64,000 nt of DNA from Rhodobacteraceae bacterium IMCC1335 (GTDB lineage: Bacteria; Pseudomonadota; Alphaproteobacteria; Rhodobacterales; Rhodobacteraceae). Shown here in pieces: positions 26,988 through 37,165 of this stretch. Each line of letters opens with the position of its first letter. Position 1 is the first letter of the stretch. The translations under genes and the position numbers were made by a program. The stretch lies in contig CP046864.1 of assembly GCA_039640495.1 (NCBI GenBank), positions 1,054,001 to 1,118,000 on the forward strand. Direction: 5' to 3'. The notes under the pieces are model-generated. The model had not been told where the DNA came from, did no database searches, and saw only the letters and a list, made by a program, of their open reading frames with translations.

Positions 26988-28075
26988 GAGAGGTCACTTT
27001 TGCCTTTATAGAGGAGACTTTTTTGATATTCGCCGGTAAAAAACCGTACCAAAACGCCAACGCTTGCCGCCACCGGCAGGGCGATCAACAAACCCACAAA
27101 TCCAAATAAGCCGCCAAATACGGATAGGGCAAATAACAGCCAAACCGGGTGTAGGCCGATTGACGTGCCAACCAGTTTGGGGGTTAGAAAATTGCCCTCA
27201 ATGATTTGGCCGGATAAAAATATTCCTGCAACAAACCAAAGTTTTGACCAGTCTCCCCAGAATTCAAAAACTCCAAAGCCAAGCGCCAAACCGCCGCCGA
27301 TAATGGCGCCGAGATATGGGATAAATGTAACCAAACCAGCGAAAGCACCAATCGCCAATCCAAAATCCAAACCGATGGCCCATAAACCAAGCGCGTAATA
27401 ACTGCCTAAAATAAGGCTCACAGAGCCCATACCGCGGATAAAGGCCGCCAATGTCCGGTCGATTTCACTTGCCAGCATGCAAATGGTGCCTTCGTGATCG
27501 CGGGGAAGCAGCCCTTTCAAATGCGCGATCATTCGATCCCAATCGAGCAGCATGTAAACAGCCACCACGGGCACCACCAAAAACAGCACGGCCAAGTTGA
27601 TCAAAGAAGCCGCTGAAGAGACCAATGCGCCAAACATCTGCTGCGCAAAGCCATCCAGCAATTGTGTGGCGCGCGCGCTGATAAAAGCGCTTACCTTATG
27701 AAAGAGGGCGCGTAGATCAAGGCTTTCTCCAATCGCAGCGGGCAGGATCGATTTAAGCTGCGCTTCGATTTCGATGATTTTTTCTTCAGAGAAGGAAAGA
27801 TTGTTCAATGCGCTTAGCTGTCCGATCAGCGTCGTTGTGATGAAGAGCAAAACGGGCAAAAGAATAACCAGGCTTGCCAGCGTGATCGCCAGTACGGCCA
27901 GGCTGCGCGACAAGCCCCAGCGTTCAAGCATATCCGCCGCGGGATCAAGAAAATAGGCAATTGCGATCCCGATTAAGAAGGGTAAGAGCATATCCCCCAG
28001 CACCCAAAACACCACTCCGCTGATTGCCGCTGCTGCGCCCCAATATGTTAATTGAACCTTGTTGGCTAAGGCCAT
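26984..28075 (-). CDS. AI-2E-family transporter
   Basis: 363-residue membrane protein with about seven to eight hydrophobic segments of the AI-2E (PerM/TqsA) family. The layout is normal: an N-terminal pair (VFWVLGDMLLPFLIGIAIAYFLDPAADMLERWG), a cytoplasmic helical stretch (about 95-150), and a C-terminal membrane block with LDFGLAIGAFAGLVTFIPYLGAIIGGG and GNFLTPKLVG. Substrates in this family vary (AI-2, ions, others). It is upstream of hdaA and coupled to it, a standard roseobacter neighbourhood. Confidence 0.9.
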   Translation of the reverse strand: MALANKVQLTYWGAAAAISGVVFWVLGDMLLPFLIGIAIAYFLDPAADMLERWGLSRSLAVLAITLASLVILLPVLLFITTTLIGQLSALNNLSFSEEKIIEIEAQLKSILPAAIGESLDLRALFHKVSAFISARATQLLDGFAQQMFGALVSSAASLINLAVLFLVVPVVAVYMLLDWDRMIAHLKGLLPRDHEGTICMLASEIDRTLAAFIRGMGSVSLILGSYYALGLWAIGLDFGLAIGAFAGLVTFIPYLGAIIGGGLALGFGVFEFWGDWSKLWFVAGIFLSGQIIEGNFLTPKLVGTSIGLHPVWLLFALSVFGGLFGFVGLLIALPVAASVGVLVRFFTGEYQKSLLYKGKSDLS

Positions 28076-28206
28076 TTACGCACCCCTTTTATCTGTGCTT
28101 ACAGTGCTCTAAGGCAGGTTTAACTGCAAGTCTAGCGGCAATAAATGGCGTTTTTATGTTGCCCAACCATCTGCCAGTCGCAGGTTTTTCCTTCGATTTT
28201 GCGCCT

Positions 28207-28572
28207 CTAAGCCCGATAAACAGCCTGTGGGTTTGACCCCGCATAGAGATTTACGCGCTTACAAGCTTCGTTGACCCCTTGGACTTTTGCGCTGCTGTTC
28301 TCGGTTTCGCCGTGGGAACTGGCCGCTGCTCGCGACCCTGCGCTTATTTTTTCCTGAAATTGTTTTCGGGCCGTTAAACCTAAAGGCGCACCATCGGGCT
28401 GCGCAATGCCATTTTCGTTTTGAGCTGGGTCGAAAGAGGCGCGGCCGAGCAGGTCTTGGGCGCGTGCGGCAGCGCGCTCAAATTTGCGCGGCAATCGGGC
28501 AATCTGTTTTGCGCATCGGGTCTCAGCGCTGCCCAAGGCCTGAGCTTCAAAAGCCTTTACTGCGGGGCTCAC
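28207..28572 (-). CDS. Small uncharacterised ORF after the ASKHA activator
   Basis: 121-codon frame starting with GTG 28572, which overlaps the stop of the ASKHA gene by four bases (GTGA). The product is soluble, Ala- and Arg-rich, and predicted helical in its first half (RCAKQIARLPRKFERAAARAQDLLG). No motif is recognised. Support comes from the coupling overlap and from filling an otherwise empty 490-base gap; no independent ribosome binding site was recognised. If it is not a gene, then 28076-28568 holds nothing I can name. Confidence 0.42.
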   Translation of the reverse strand: MSPAVKAFEAQALGSAETRCAKQIARLPRKFERAAARAQDLLGRASFDPAQNENGIAQPDGAPLGLTARKQFQEKISAGSRAAASSHGETENSSAKVQGVNEACKRVNLYAGSNPQAVYRA

Positions 28573-30617
28573 AGGGCAGGTTTGCGCGCCCGCCGCCTGC
28601 GCCCGCCTTGGCCTTCGCCACTGCCCGCGTTGAACGAGACTTTGGGCAAGTCGACCACCGCGTTGAGTTCGGGAAAGGGATCGGTTTTGTGGGGAATGGC
28701 GTTCGCGGCAACGAAATGTTCTTGAAATTTCGGTTCAATCGCGGTTTCCACTTTGGTGATCTTGCGCACCGTTGCTTCGATTTTTCTACGGGCGGAAAGA
28801 TTACTCAATGCGATGCGAGCTCCGGTTCCAGCCGCATTGCCAGCCGAAAATACTTTCTCGAGTGGTACATCGGGTATCATGCCCAACACCATCGCATGCT
28901 TGCTTGAAATATGCGCTCCAAACGCACCGGCCAAAACCACACGATCTACCTTTTCAACCCCCATTTCATCCATCAATAAGCGAGCACCGGCGTAAAGCGC
29001 CGATTTGGCCAGCTGGATGGCGCGAATATCGCCTTGCGTCACGCTGATTACCGGCCCATCCTCGGCGCTACCGTCAAAAATCACGTAGGAATGCGTGCGC
29101 CCTTCCGGTACCATTCGGGGGGTTTGCGTTGCCTCGGCCGAGCCAAGCAAGCCGCTTTCATCCAGCAAGCCTGCCAGACGCAATTCAGCAACCGCTTCGA
29201 TGATACCTGACCCGCAAATTCCGGTAATGCCGCTGGGGTTTTGTTCGGCAAAGCCGGGATCATCCGACCAAAGATCACAGCCAATCACGCGAAACCGCGG
29301 ATCTTTCGTGATCGGATCAATTTCAATTTTTTCGATCGCGCCGGGGGCCGCGCGCTGCCCCGCGCTGATTTGTGCCCCTTCAAAGGCGGGCCCCGTGGGG
29401 GACGAACAGGCCAAAACCTGCTGCTGATTTCCCAGAAGAATTTCGGCGTTTGTTCCAACATCGACGATCAGAACCAGATCCTCTGAATTTCCCGGCTCTT
29501 CCGACAAAGCCACCGCCGCAGCATCCGCCCCAACATGCCCCGCAATGCAGGGCAATATGTAACAGCGCGCGGCCGGATTGAGCGCGGTGAGATCTAAATC
29601 AGCGGCTCTTAGGCTGAGCGAGTCTGATGTTGCCAATGCAAATGGTGCTTGGCCCAATTCCACAGGGTCAATTCCCAAAAGCAAATGATGCATTACAGGG
29701 TTGCATACGAAGACAACTTCTAACAGCTGGGCCTTGCTGCAGCCTATCTGTTTTGTCAAATCATCGGCCAATCCATTGATCGCCTCGCGCACGGCCAGGG
29801 TCATTTCTTGATCACCGCCAGAATTCATCATGGCATAGCTCACCCGGCTCATCAGGTCTTCGCCAAAACGAATTTGCGGATTCATAACGCCCGAACTGGC
29901 CAATACTGCGCCCGTTTGTAAATCGGTGAGATGCGCCGCAACCGTGGTTGACCCTAGATCAATGGCCAAACCAAATATACCGTCTTCGTGCAGCCCGGGC
30001 CAAACCTGAAGAACCTGTGCTTTGGGGCTTTTATGATCCTGATAAAGGGCTACGGTCACCTGCCAATTGCCTTTGCGCAACGCCGGCTGAAGCTGTTGCA
30101 GAACCGCCAGCTCCATCTCTATGCCGGCGATACTCCATTGCGCGTGAAGCGCCCGTTCCAGCCGTTCAAGATCGCCCGTAGGCTCATGCATGTCGGGTGC
30201 CTCAACCTCAACAAAATATAATTTGGTTGCCGGCTCCATCTCGATTGCGCGATCGCTTGCGGCTTTTCGCACCACTTGTTTATGCACTTGGCTTTCGGGG
30301 GGGACATCAATCACGATATCGCTCTGGATTTGGGCTTGGCACCCCAAACGCCGGCCGGGTTTAAGCCCGCGTTTCTCTTGATAGCGTTGTTCAACGGCAT
30401 TCCACTCTGACAGCGCAGTATCTGCCACGCTCACGCCATGTTTGGGAAATTCACCATAGGCGGGTGAGATTTGGCACTTGCTGCAAATGCCGCGGGCACC
30501 GCAAACGCTGTCGAGATCCACGCCCAATGCGCGCGCTGCGCTTAGAACGGGCGTTCCTTTGGGAAATGTGCCACGTTTTCCAGAGGGGGTGAAAACAACA
30601 AGAGGGTCTTTGGTCAT
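28569..30617 (-). CDS. ASKHA-domain, 2Fe-2S corrinoid-activation protein (RamA/RACo-like, DUF4445)
   Basis: 682-residue protein expected to reactivate oxidised cob(II)alamin on corrinoid proteins by ATP-driven reduction. The N-terminal ferredoxin-like domain (1-100) carries Cys39, Cys45, Cys48 and Cys93, the four ligands of a plant-type 2Fe-2S cluster. The ASKHA ATPase domain follows, with FGLAIDLGSTTVAAHL (about 215-230), VIVDVGTNAEI-like LILIVDVGTNAEILL (about 374), and VVLAGAFGAHIS near residue 560. It lies in a row with agmatinase and two tiny ORFs and is 12 kb from the MttB-family gene it probably serves. No corrinoid-binding protein is adjacent. Confidence 0.88.
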   Translation of the reverse strand: MTKDPLVVFTPSGKRGTFPKGTPVLSAARALGVDLDSVCGARGICSKCQISPAYGEFPKHGVSVADTALSEWNAVEQRYQEKRGLKPGRRLGCQAQIQSDIVIDVPPESQVHKQVVRKAASDRAIEMEPATKLYFVEVEAPDMHEPTGDLERLERALHAQWSIAGIEMELAVLQQLQPALRKGNWQVTVALYQDHKSPKAQVLQVWPGLHEDGIFGLAIDLGSTTVAAHLTDLQTGAVLASSGVMNPQIRFGEDLMSRVSYAMMNSGGDQEMTLAVREAINGLADDLTKQIGCSKAQLLEVVFVCNPVMHHLLLGIDPVELGQAPFALATSDSLSLRAADLDLTALNPAARCYILPCIAGHVGADAAAVALSEEPGNSEDLVLIVDVGTNAEILLGNQQQVLACSSPTGPAFEGAQISAGQRAAPGAIEKIEIDPITKDPRFRVIGCDLWSDDPGFAEQNPSGITGICGSGIIEAVAELRLAGLLDESGLLGSAEATQTPRMVPEGRTHSYVIFDGSAEDGPVISVTQGDIRAIQLAKSALYAGARLLMDEMGVEKVDRVVLAGAFGAHISSKHAMVLGMIPDVPLEKVFSAGNAAGTGARIALSNLSARRKIEATVRKITKVETAIEPKFQEHFVAANAIPHKTDPFPELNAVVDLPKVSFNAGSGEGQGGRRRRARKPAL

Positions 30618-30627
30618 TCAAACGGGC

Positions 30628-30720
30628 CTATTCAAACAGTTCAGAATTTGACTCGACGCTATCGCGATTTGCGCTCAGAAAATCGGCCGCAAACGTCATT
30701 AAAATGGTTTTGCGCGTCAT
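30628..30720 (-). CDS. Tiny ORF (30 residues) between agmatinase and the ASKHA gene
   Basis: A 30-residue frame, MTRKTILMTFAADFLSANR... ending SELFE, starts with ATG 30720, which overlaps the agmatinase stop by four bases (ATGA), and ends with TAG ten bases before the ASKHA start. The spacing on both sides is what translational coupling needs, and the sequence is amphipathic with an acidic end. It could be a small protein or only a coupling leader. I know no homologue. The TAG stop is not evidence for pyrrolysine: the frame beyond it is not coding-like. Confidence 0.45.
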   Translation of the reverse strand: MTRKTILMTFAADFLSANRDSVESNSELFE

Positions 30721-31685
30721 AGGGCTGCGGCGCTTTGACGGGCATCAAAAATAAACCCAAGCAGATTTAGCAGCAGTTGCGCCGCCAAGATACTGGTGGA
30801 TCCGCTGGGATCGTAATCAGGGGCAACTTCGACCAGATCAATGCCGATAATTCGATGCGTCTTGCTGACTTCTTGCAGCACTTCTAGCACCTCATAATAG
30901 AGAAAGCCGCCATGGCTGGGGGTGCCGGTTCCCGAGGCGATCGAGGGGCAAAATGCATCAATATCGATGGTAATATAAAGCGCCGTCGCCTTTGGCAGCC
31001 GTTCGGCGAGGGGGGTTGGGCCCAAAGCCCGCGCTTGACGCACCGATATGATATCTGATCCCATCGCCTGCGCCGCCTCATAGCCTTCTTTGGCGGTTGA
31101 GCTGACATTGCGAATGCCCAGTTGGGTTAGGCCGGTCACGTAGGGTTTCTCAGCGGCGCGGCGCATCGGGTTGCCGTGGCCGAAGCGCACGCCGTGGCGT
31201 TCATCGACAAAGTCGAGATGCGCATCAATCTGCAGGATATGAAAATCGCCCTGATCGTCAAACGCGTTGATACACGGAATATTGACCGAATGGTCCCCGC
31301 CAATGGTGACGGGCAAGGCATTTGCTGCAAGCGCTGCGCGCACGCCCTTTTCGATATTGGCATGGCTTTTTTGCGTATTGGTATGGATAATATCCGCATC
31401 GCCCATATCGACCATGCGCACAGATCCCGGCAAATAGACGCGATTGTCTTCGTGATCATAGGCTCCGGCATGCCCGAAACTGAACAAGGTTGATGCTTCG
31501 CGCACGCCGCGTGGCCCGAAGCGCGCGCCAGAACGCCATTGCGTGCCGGCATCAAACGGCGCGCCCAAAATTGCAATATCTGCCTCAAGATTGCTCCAAT
31601 CGGGCTGATATGGGCGCTTTCCAAAGGTGGAAATGCCAACAAATGGAAGATCCAAGCGCCCGCTTTCATAGCCATGTGTGCTCAT
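30717..31685 (-). CDS. speB: Agmatinase / ureohydrolase
   Basis: 322-residue Mn2+-dependent ureohydrolase. The metal ligands are visible in GGDHSVNIP (about 132-140), QIDAHLDFVDE (about 154-164) and TIDIDAFCPSIASGTG (about 240-255). Agmatinase makes putrescine and urea from agmatine; related enzymes in this clade act on guanidinobutyrate or guanidinopropionate, and the exact substrate cannot be read here. It is first in a likely operon with the 30-codon ORF and the ASKHA activator, which is an unexpected combination. The upstream gene, guaB, is divergent. Confidence 0.9.
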   Translation of the reverse strand: MSTHGYESGRLDLPFVGISTFGKRPYQPDWSNLEADIAILGAPFDAGTQWRSGARFGPRGVREASTLFSFGHAGAYDHEDNRVYLPGSVRMVDMGDADIIHTNTQKSHANIEKGVRAALAANALPVTIGGDHSVNIPCINAFDDQGDFHILQIDAHLDFVDERHGVRFGHGNPMRRAAEKPYVTGLTQLGIRNVSSTAKEGYEAAQAMGSDIISVRQARALGPTPLAERLPKATALYITIDIDAFCPSIASGTGTPSHGGFLYYEVLEVLQEVSKTHRIIGIDLVEVAPDYDPSGSTSILAAQLLLNLLGFIFDARQSAAAL

Positions 31686-31872
31686 GTTGGTTCCTTATGG
31701 TGTCAAGGCGCGCCTTTGGCTGGTATGCGCGCTTCCTCTGCGCCTTGTTGCTAGAGGGTTTTTGCGCGAAATTAAACATCATAATCTTTTCGGTTTGAAA
31801 CTTCTCTAGAAAGCCTCTTTCCTTTTCGGCCGGATCATGGAATAGCAAGCTGTCAATCGATACCTGCAATAA

Positions 31873-33333
<1,461 letters not shown>

Positions 33334-33339
33334 TTAAAA

Positions 33340-34503
33340 ATGACTCCCGCTGCTCGCGTTCAGGCCGCAATTACCCTGCTTGATTTGATCTTGTCCGGGG
33401 AGAGCGCTGAAAAAACTTTGACCCGCTGGGGCCGTCAAAACCGCTATGCAGGCTCAAAGGATCGCGCGGCAATTCGTGATTGGGTGTATGATGCTTTGCG
33501 CTGCCGGCGCTCTTACGCGGCTTTGGGCGGAGCGGAGACGGGCCGCGCGCTCTTGATCGCAGCCTTGCGACGGCAGAATTTGGATCCGCAGGATTATTTC
33601 ACGGCAGAAGGCTATGCACCATCGCTGTTAGCGCCTGAAGAGGGCAAGGCCAAGGCGCATATTTCCGCCGCTGAGCAAGCCGATTTGCCGGATTGGTTAT
33701 GGCCTATCTGGCAGCAGGATCTTGGGGAAGACGCCGCCCCGGTAGCGGAAAATTTGCGCGCGCGTGCGCCCGTGTTTTTGCGGGTGAACCTGGCCCTAGC
33801 CACCCGTGATGCTGCTGCAGAGGCTTTGCGCAAAGAGAAGATTTTTACCGCTCAACACGCCTTTGTTGAAACCGCGCTGCAGGTGTTAGAGGGCGCGCGC
33901 AAAATCAAAACCTCGCGGGCTTATGAAGCCGGTTTGGTAGAGTTGCAGGACGCGTCTAGCCAGGCGAGCATCACGGTGCTGCCGCGCGAAACCTCGGGCC
34001 CTGTGCTGGATTATTGCGCGGGAGGAGGCGGTAAAACGCTGGCCTTGGCCGCGTGGTTGAAACAACCAATTTTCGCCTTTGATAGTGCAGGTGAGCGCAT
34101 GCGCGATCTGCCAAACCGGGCAGCGCGCGCGCAAGCTGAGGTGGTGCTGCTCGATCAGCCGCCAATTGCAGATGGCCCCGCTCAGATGCTTGTTTTTTGC
34201 GATATGCCCTGTTCTGGTAGCGGGGTCTGGCGCCGTGATCCCTCTGGGAAATGGACGTTAACGGCAGCGCGTCTGCGCGATTTACAAAACCTGCAAAGCG
34301 AAATTTTAGCGCAAGCCAGTGCTTTGGTGGCATCGGGTGGTTTGCTGCTTTATGCGACATGTTCCGTATTAAAGCGCGAAAACAGCGATCAAATCGAAAG
34401 CTTTATTGCGGGGAATCCGTCTTGGTCTTGCCGGGATTCGAAGCAATTTCTTCCGTCAAATCAGGGCGATGGTTTCTATTACGCTGTATTAAAGAAAGAT
34501 TGA
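33340..34503 (+). CDS. RsmB/NOP-family rRNA (cytosine-5-)methyltransferase
   Basis: 387-residue SAM-dependent RNA methyltransferase. The SAM loop is DYCAGGGGKTLALAAWL (about 225-241) and the two catalytic Cys motifs of m5C enzymes are present: FCDMPCSGSGVWRRDP (about 286-301) and LLYATCSVLKREN (about 341-353). Relative to E. coli RsmB the N-terminal NusB-like part is short, so the target may be a different rRNA or tRNA cytosine. It starts six bases after guaB with no own Shine-Dalgarno, so it depends on guaB translation. Confidence 0.9.
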   Translation: MTPAARVQAAITLLDLILSGESAEKTLTRWGRQNRYAGSKDRAAIRDWVYDALRCRRSYAALGGAETGRALLIAALRRQNLDPQDYFTAEGYAPSLLAPEEGKAKAHISAAEQADLPDWLWPIWQQDLGEDAAPVAENLRARAPVFLRVNLALATRDAAAEALRKEKIFTAQHAFVETALQVLEGARKIKTSRAYEAGLVELQDASSQASITVLPRETSGPVLDYCAGGGGKTLALAAWLKQPIFAFDSAGERMRDLPNRAARAQAEVVLLDQPPIADGPAQMLVFCDMPCSGSGVWRRDPSGKWTLTAARLRDLQNLQSEILAQASALVASGGLLLYATCSVLKRENSDQIESFIAGNPSWSCRDSKQFLPSNQGDGFYYAVLKKD

Positions 34504-34997
34504 TTTGTACGCAGTGCCAGATCTCGGCTATGGTCTTTACATAAATTAAAAATATTTCTGCCATCTTAAAATATGGCGGCACAGGTATTTTATCGCCCAG
34601 TTGGTATTTTGGGGCAAAAATGTATGAGCTGACATTTGGGCTATTCGTGCCGTTCTATGGTGCGCAAGACAGAGCCCGCCCCGCTCAGGGAGGGTGGGAT
34701 ATGCGGCCGCGTCTGTTCAGGGTCCGCCTCTGCGAATCTTCGGCCTTTTGAGAAAGCTTGGCCTCTTTTTTGCAGCGTTAAAAAGCCTCCATCCAGGCAA
34801 GCCGCAAATCGACAGTCGCATCCCATGTTTGAACGCGCGCAAACCATGGGGCCAAAGTTGTCCGACAGCAGATTTTACCAGGCCTCATAGTTGCTTTGAG
34901 CATCGGCATGAAACGGGCTTTGTGGTTCTGATTTTGCACGCTGCAATGCGAGGGTGGCAAAACCAATTTCATTTTCAGGATGTAAGCGATTTTTAAA
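34504..34997 (+). other. Intergenic region (494 bases), no convincing gene
   Basis: Separates the RsmB-like gene from the CckA-like kinase. Short frames exist but show no recognisable protein. In-frame stop TAA at 34983-34985 closes the possibility that the kinase starts further upstream in its own frame. The region presumably holds the kinase promoter; I could not fix its elements. Confidence 0.4.
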
Positions 34998-36863
34998 ATG
35001 TCTTGGCATAAGATTACGGATTTTTTTATTTGGCTTGGCAGAAAATTTAAGGCCGAGCATTTTGCGTCGACTTCCACGCCCTCGGCCAGCAGCTTTCATT
35101 CTTGCCACTGCCACCTGATCGGTGATTGTCTTCCCTTTTTTCGTCTTGGTGAAAACGGGCAGGTGCTTTTTGGCAATCCTGTAGCAACCAGACTTTTAAA
35201 ACAGGCTCACAGCCAAAAAGAAATTACACAGGCTTTAAAGCGCGCGCCTCTCCTGCCGGAGACGCTGAAATTAAATGGCTGCTTTGGTACCTTTCGCTTT
35301 TTGCAAAACCGTTTGGAGGCTGGAGAGTATGAAGTGTTTTTGGTGCCAAATTGGAGCAAAGAGGAGATCGCACCGACCCCTCACGATGATTTTGAACGGG
35401 TTCCCGTTCCGATGGCAGAATTATCGCCTCAGGGCGTGATTATTCGCGCCAATTCTCAAGCCTCGAAGCTCTTGGGGCTGCGAGCCGATGAAACACCCGC
35501 GATTGAAGAGGTGATGGAGGGGCTGGGGCGGGCCTTGGCGGATTGGTTGCGCGATGCCACCTTGGGCCGAGGTTTGAAGCAACCCGAGTTTCTGCGCCTC
35601 TCGCGGCCTGAGCGCGAAACCTTTGTGCAAGTGTCGTTGTATAAAGACATGTCCAACCGGCGCTCCAATTTGACCGCTGTGTTCACCGATGCAACCGAAC
35701 TTAAATCGTTGGAGGCGCAATTTGTTCAAAGTCAAAAAATGCAAGCAATTGGTCAATTGGCTGGTGGCGTGGCGCATGATTTTAACAATTTATTAACCGC
35801 GATCACTGGGCATTGCGATTTGCTGCTCTTGCGCCACAAAAAATCGGATCAGGATTACGATGATTTGTTACAAATCAATCAAAACGCCAATCGCGCTGCG
35901 GCGCTTGTTTCTCAGCTTTTGGCGTTTTCCCGCAAGCAAACCTTGCGGCCGCAAAACCTTGAAATTCGGGAAACGTTGTCTGATCTTACGCATTTGTTAG
36001 ACCGGCTTGTTGGAGAGAAAGTGCAGTTACGGTTGAAATATGATCCTGTGAAACGCGCCGTGCGGGCCGATAAACGGCAGTTAGAACAGGTTGTTATGAA
36101 CCTTGTTGTGAATGCGCGGGATTCAATGCCAGAGGGTGGTGAAATATTTATTTCAACCGCCGGTACAGAGATTTGCGAACCCATGCTCCGTGATCGTGTG
36201 GCGGTTCCCAAGGGCGCTTATGTGAGCATTTCCATTCAAGACAAAGGCTGTGGGATTGCTTCTGATAAATTACAAAAAATTTTTGAACCGTTCTACACCA
36301 CCAAACGCACCGGCGAAGGCACCGGTTTGGGTCTGTCGACCGTCTATGGGATTGTTAAGCAAACGGGAGGCTATATTTTTGTGGATAGCAGCGTTGGTCA
36401 GGGCACTATCTTCACCTTACTTTTGCCAGCCAGTGATTTGCCATCTCAAAAAGCTGCCTCCCCGCCTTCGGATATCAAATTGGTTGCAAATAGGCCGGAG
36501 GGCGGCGCCGTTTTATTGGTGGAGGATGAAGCAACTGTGCGGACGTTTGCGGCCCGAGCCCTGCGTTTATGCGGATATTCCGTTTTGGTGGCTGAATCGG
36601 GCGAAAAGGCCTTAGAAATCGCCCAAAACCCAAATGTTAAATTAGATCTATTTGTCACTGATGTCGTGATGCCGGGGCGTGGCGGGCCCAGTTGGGTGCG
36701 CGAGGCTTTGCAAACCCGCCCTTATATACGAATTATTTTCATGTCAGGATATGCAGAAGATAAGTTGACGGCCGATCAGTCATCTGTGCCAAATTCAATT
36801 TTTCTAGCAAAGCCATTCTCTTTGACTCAATTGGCCTCTGCAGTTGAATCGCAAATGCCGTGA
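34998..36863 (+). CDS. cckA: CckA-like hybrid sensor histidine kinase, no membrane anchor
   Basis: 621-residue hybrid kinase. PAS-like domain at about 125-235 (AELSPQGVIIRANSQASKLLGL), HisKA with phosphoacceptor His260 in GGVAHDFNNLL, HATPase about 350-480 (NLVVNARDSMPEGGEI; FYTTKRTGEGTGLGLSTVYG), and a receiver domain about 505-620 with phosphoacceptor Asp555 in FVTDVVMPGRGG. This matches CckA, which passes phosphate to ChpT and on to CtrA to control the cell cycle or, in roseobacters, motility and gene transfer agent genes. The first 120 residues have no transmembrane helices, unlike usual CckA. No Shine-Dalgarno precedes the ATG; an in-frame stop lies 13 bases upstream. Confidence 0.85.
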   Translation: MSWHKITDFFIWLGRKFKAEHFASTSTPSASSFHSCHCHLIGDCLPFFRLGENGQVLFGNPVATRLLKQAHSQKEITQALKRAPLLPETLKLNGCFGTFRFLQNRLEAGEYEVFLVPNWSKEEIAPTPHDDFERVPVPMAELSPQGVIIRANSQASKLLGLRADETPAIEEVMEGLGRALADWLRDATLGRGLKQPEFLRLSRPERETFVQVSLYKDMSNRRSNLTAVFTDATELKSLEAQFVQSQKMQAIGQLAGGVAHDFNNLLTAITGHCDLLLLRHKKSDQDYDDLLQINQNANRAAALVSQLLAFSRKQTLRPQNLEIRETLSDLTHLLDRLVGEKVQLRLKYDPVKRAVRADKRQLEQVVMNLVVNARDSMPEGGEIFISTAGTEICEPMLRDRVAVPKGAYVSISIQDKGCGIASDKLQKIFEPFYTTKRTGEGTGLGLSTVYGIVKQTGGYIFVDSSVGQGTIFTLLLPASDLPSQKAASPPSDIKLVANRPEGGAVLLVEDEATVRTFAARALRLCGYSVLVAESGEKALEIAQNPNVKLDLFVTDVVMPGRGGPSWVREALQTRPYIRIIFMSGYAEDKLTADQSSVPNSIFLAKPFSLTQLASAVESQMP

Positions 36864-37017
36864 TTTGCCCACAACCGGCCTGCGACCTTTGCAAATGCTT
36901 ATTGTTTTGCCCAAATTCTTGGTTGGCCGACAAATGGCTGCGATGCGGGCAGGCCTGTTTAGAGCCTTAAATTTCGGCTAAAACCGCCGAAAACGTCAAC
37001 AGTTTTTGATAAAATAT

Positions 37018-37038
37018 AAAGGGTTGATTAACCCTTTT
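37018..37038 (+). terminator. Possible terminator after cckA
   Basis: AAAGGGTT pairs with AACCCTTT around a GATT loop, followed by a short T run (TTTT, 37035-37038). It lies 155 bases after the cckA stop and before the recA promoter, so it may insulate recA. The stem is AT-rich and short. Confidence 0.4.
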
Positions 37039-37062
37039 GAGAGATCCTCGACAAGAAAACTG

Positions 37063-37091
37063 TTGAAATGTTCTCTTTTTACCCCCATATA
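37063..37091 (+). promoter_or_regulatory. recA promoter
   Basis: TTGAAA (37063-37068) and CATATA (37086-37091) are separated by 17 bases, the ideal sigma-70 spacing. The LexA box begins two bases after the -10 element, so LexA bound there would cover the transcription start. Confidence 0.65.
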
Positions 37092-37092
37092 G

Positions 37093-37107
37093 GAACATGA
37101 GCAGAAC
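37093..37107 (+). promoter_or_regulatory. SOS (LexA) box of recA
   Basis: GAAC-ATGAGCA-GAAC is a perfect direct repeat GAAC-N7-GAAC, the form of LexA box known in alphaproteobacteria. It overlaps the expected transcription start of recA, which fits repression by LexA and induction on DNA damage. Confidence 0.8.
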
Positions 37108-37165
37108 AAAGCAGTGATTGCCGTGGGGCCTTGGCTGTGAAATAACCGGAAAAGGCGTAACCGAT

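Larger units (their letters stand above)
36864..37165 (+). other. cckA-recA intergenic region (302 bases)
   Basis: Holds a possible terminator at 37018-37038, the recA promoter at 37063-37091 and the LexA box at 37093-37107. A TTTGCAAA at 36888-36895 is probably chance. Confidence 0.6.

Noticed and set aside
30628..30720. Read-through of the TAG at the end of the 30-codon ORF
   Set aside because: The frame after TAG is not protein-like and overlaps the start of the ASKHA gene in another frame.
34636..34996. Short frames upstream of cckA as a separated membrane domain
   Set aside because: They are not hydrophobic enough for a two-helix anchor and resemble no CckA N-terminus.
36888..36895. 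TTTGCAAA between cckA and recA
   Set aside because: An 8-base palindrome is expected about once by chance in 64 kb, there is no paired element, and neither neighbour belongs to propionate metabolism.
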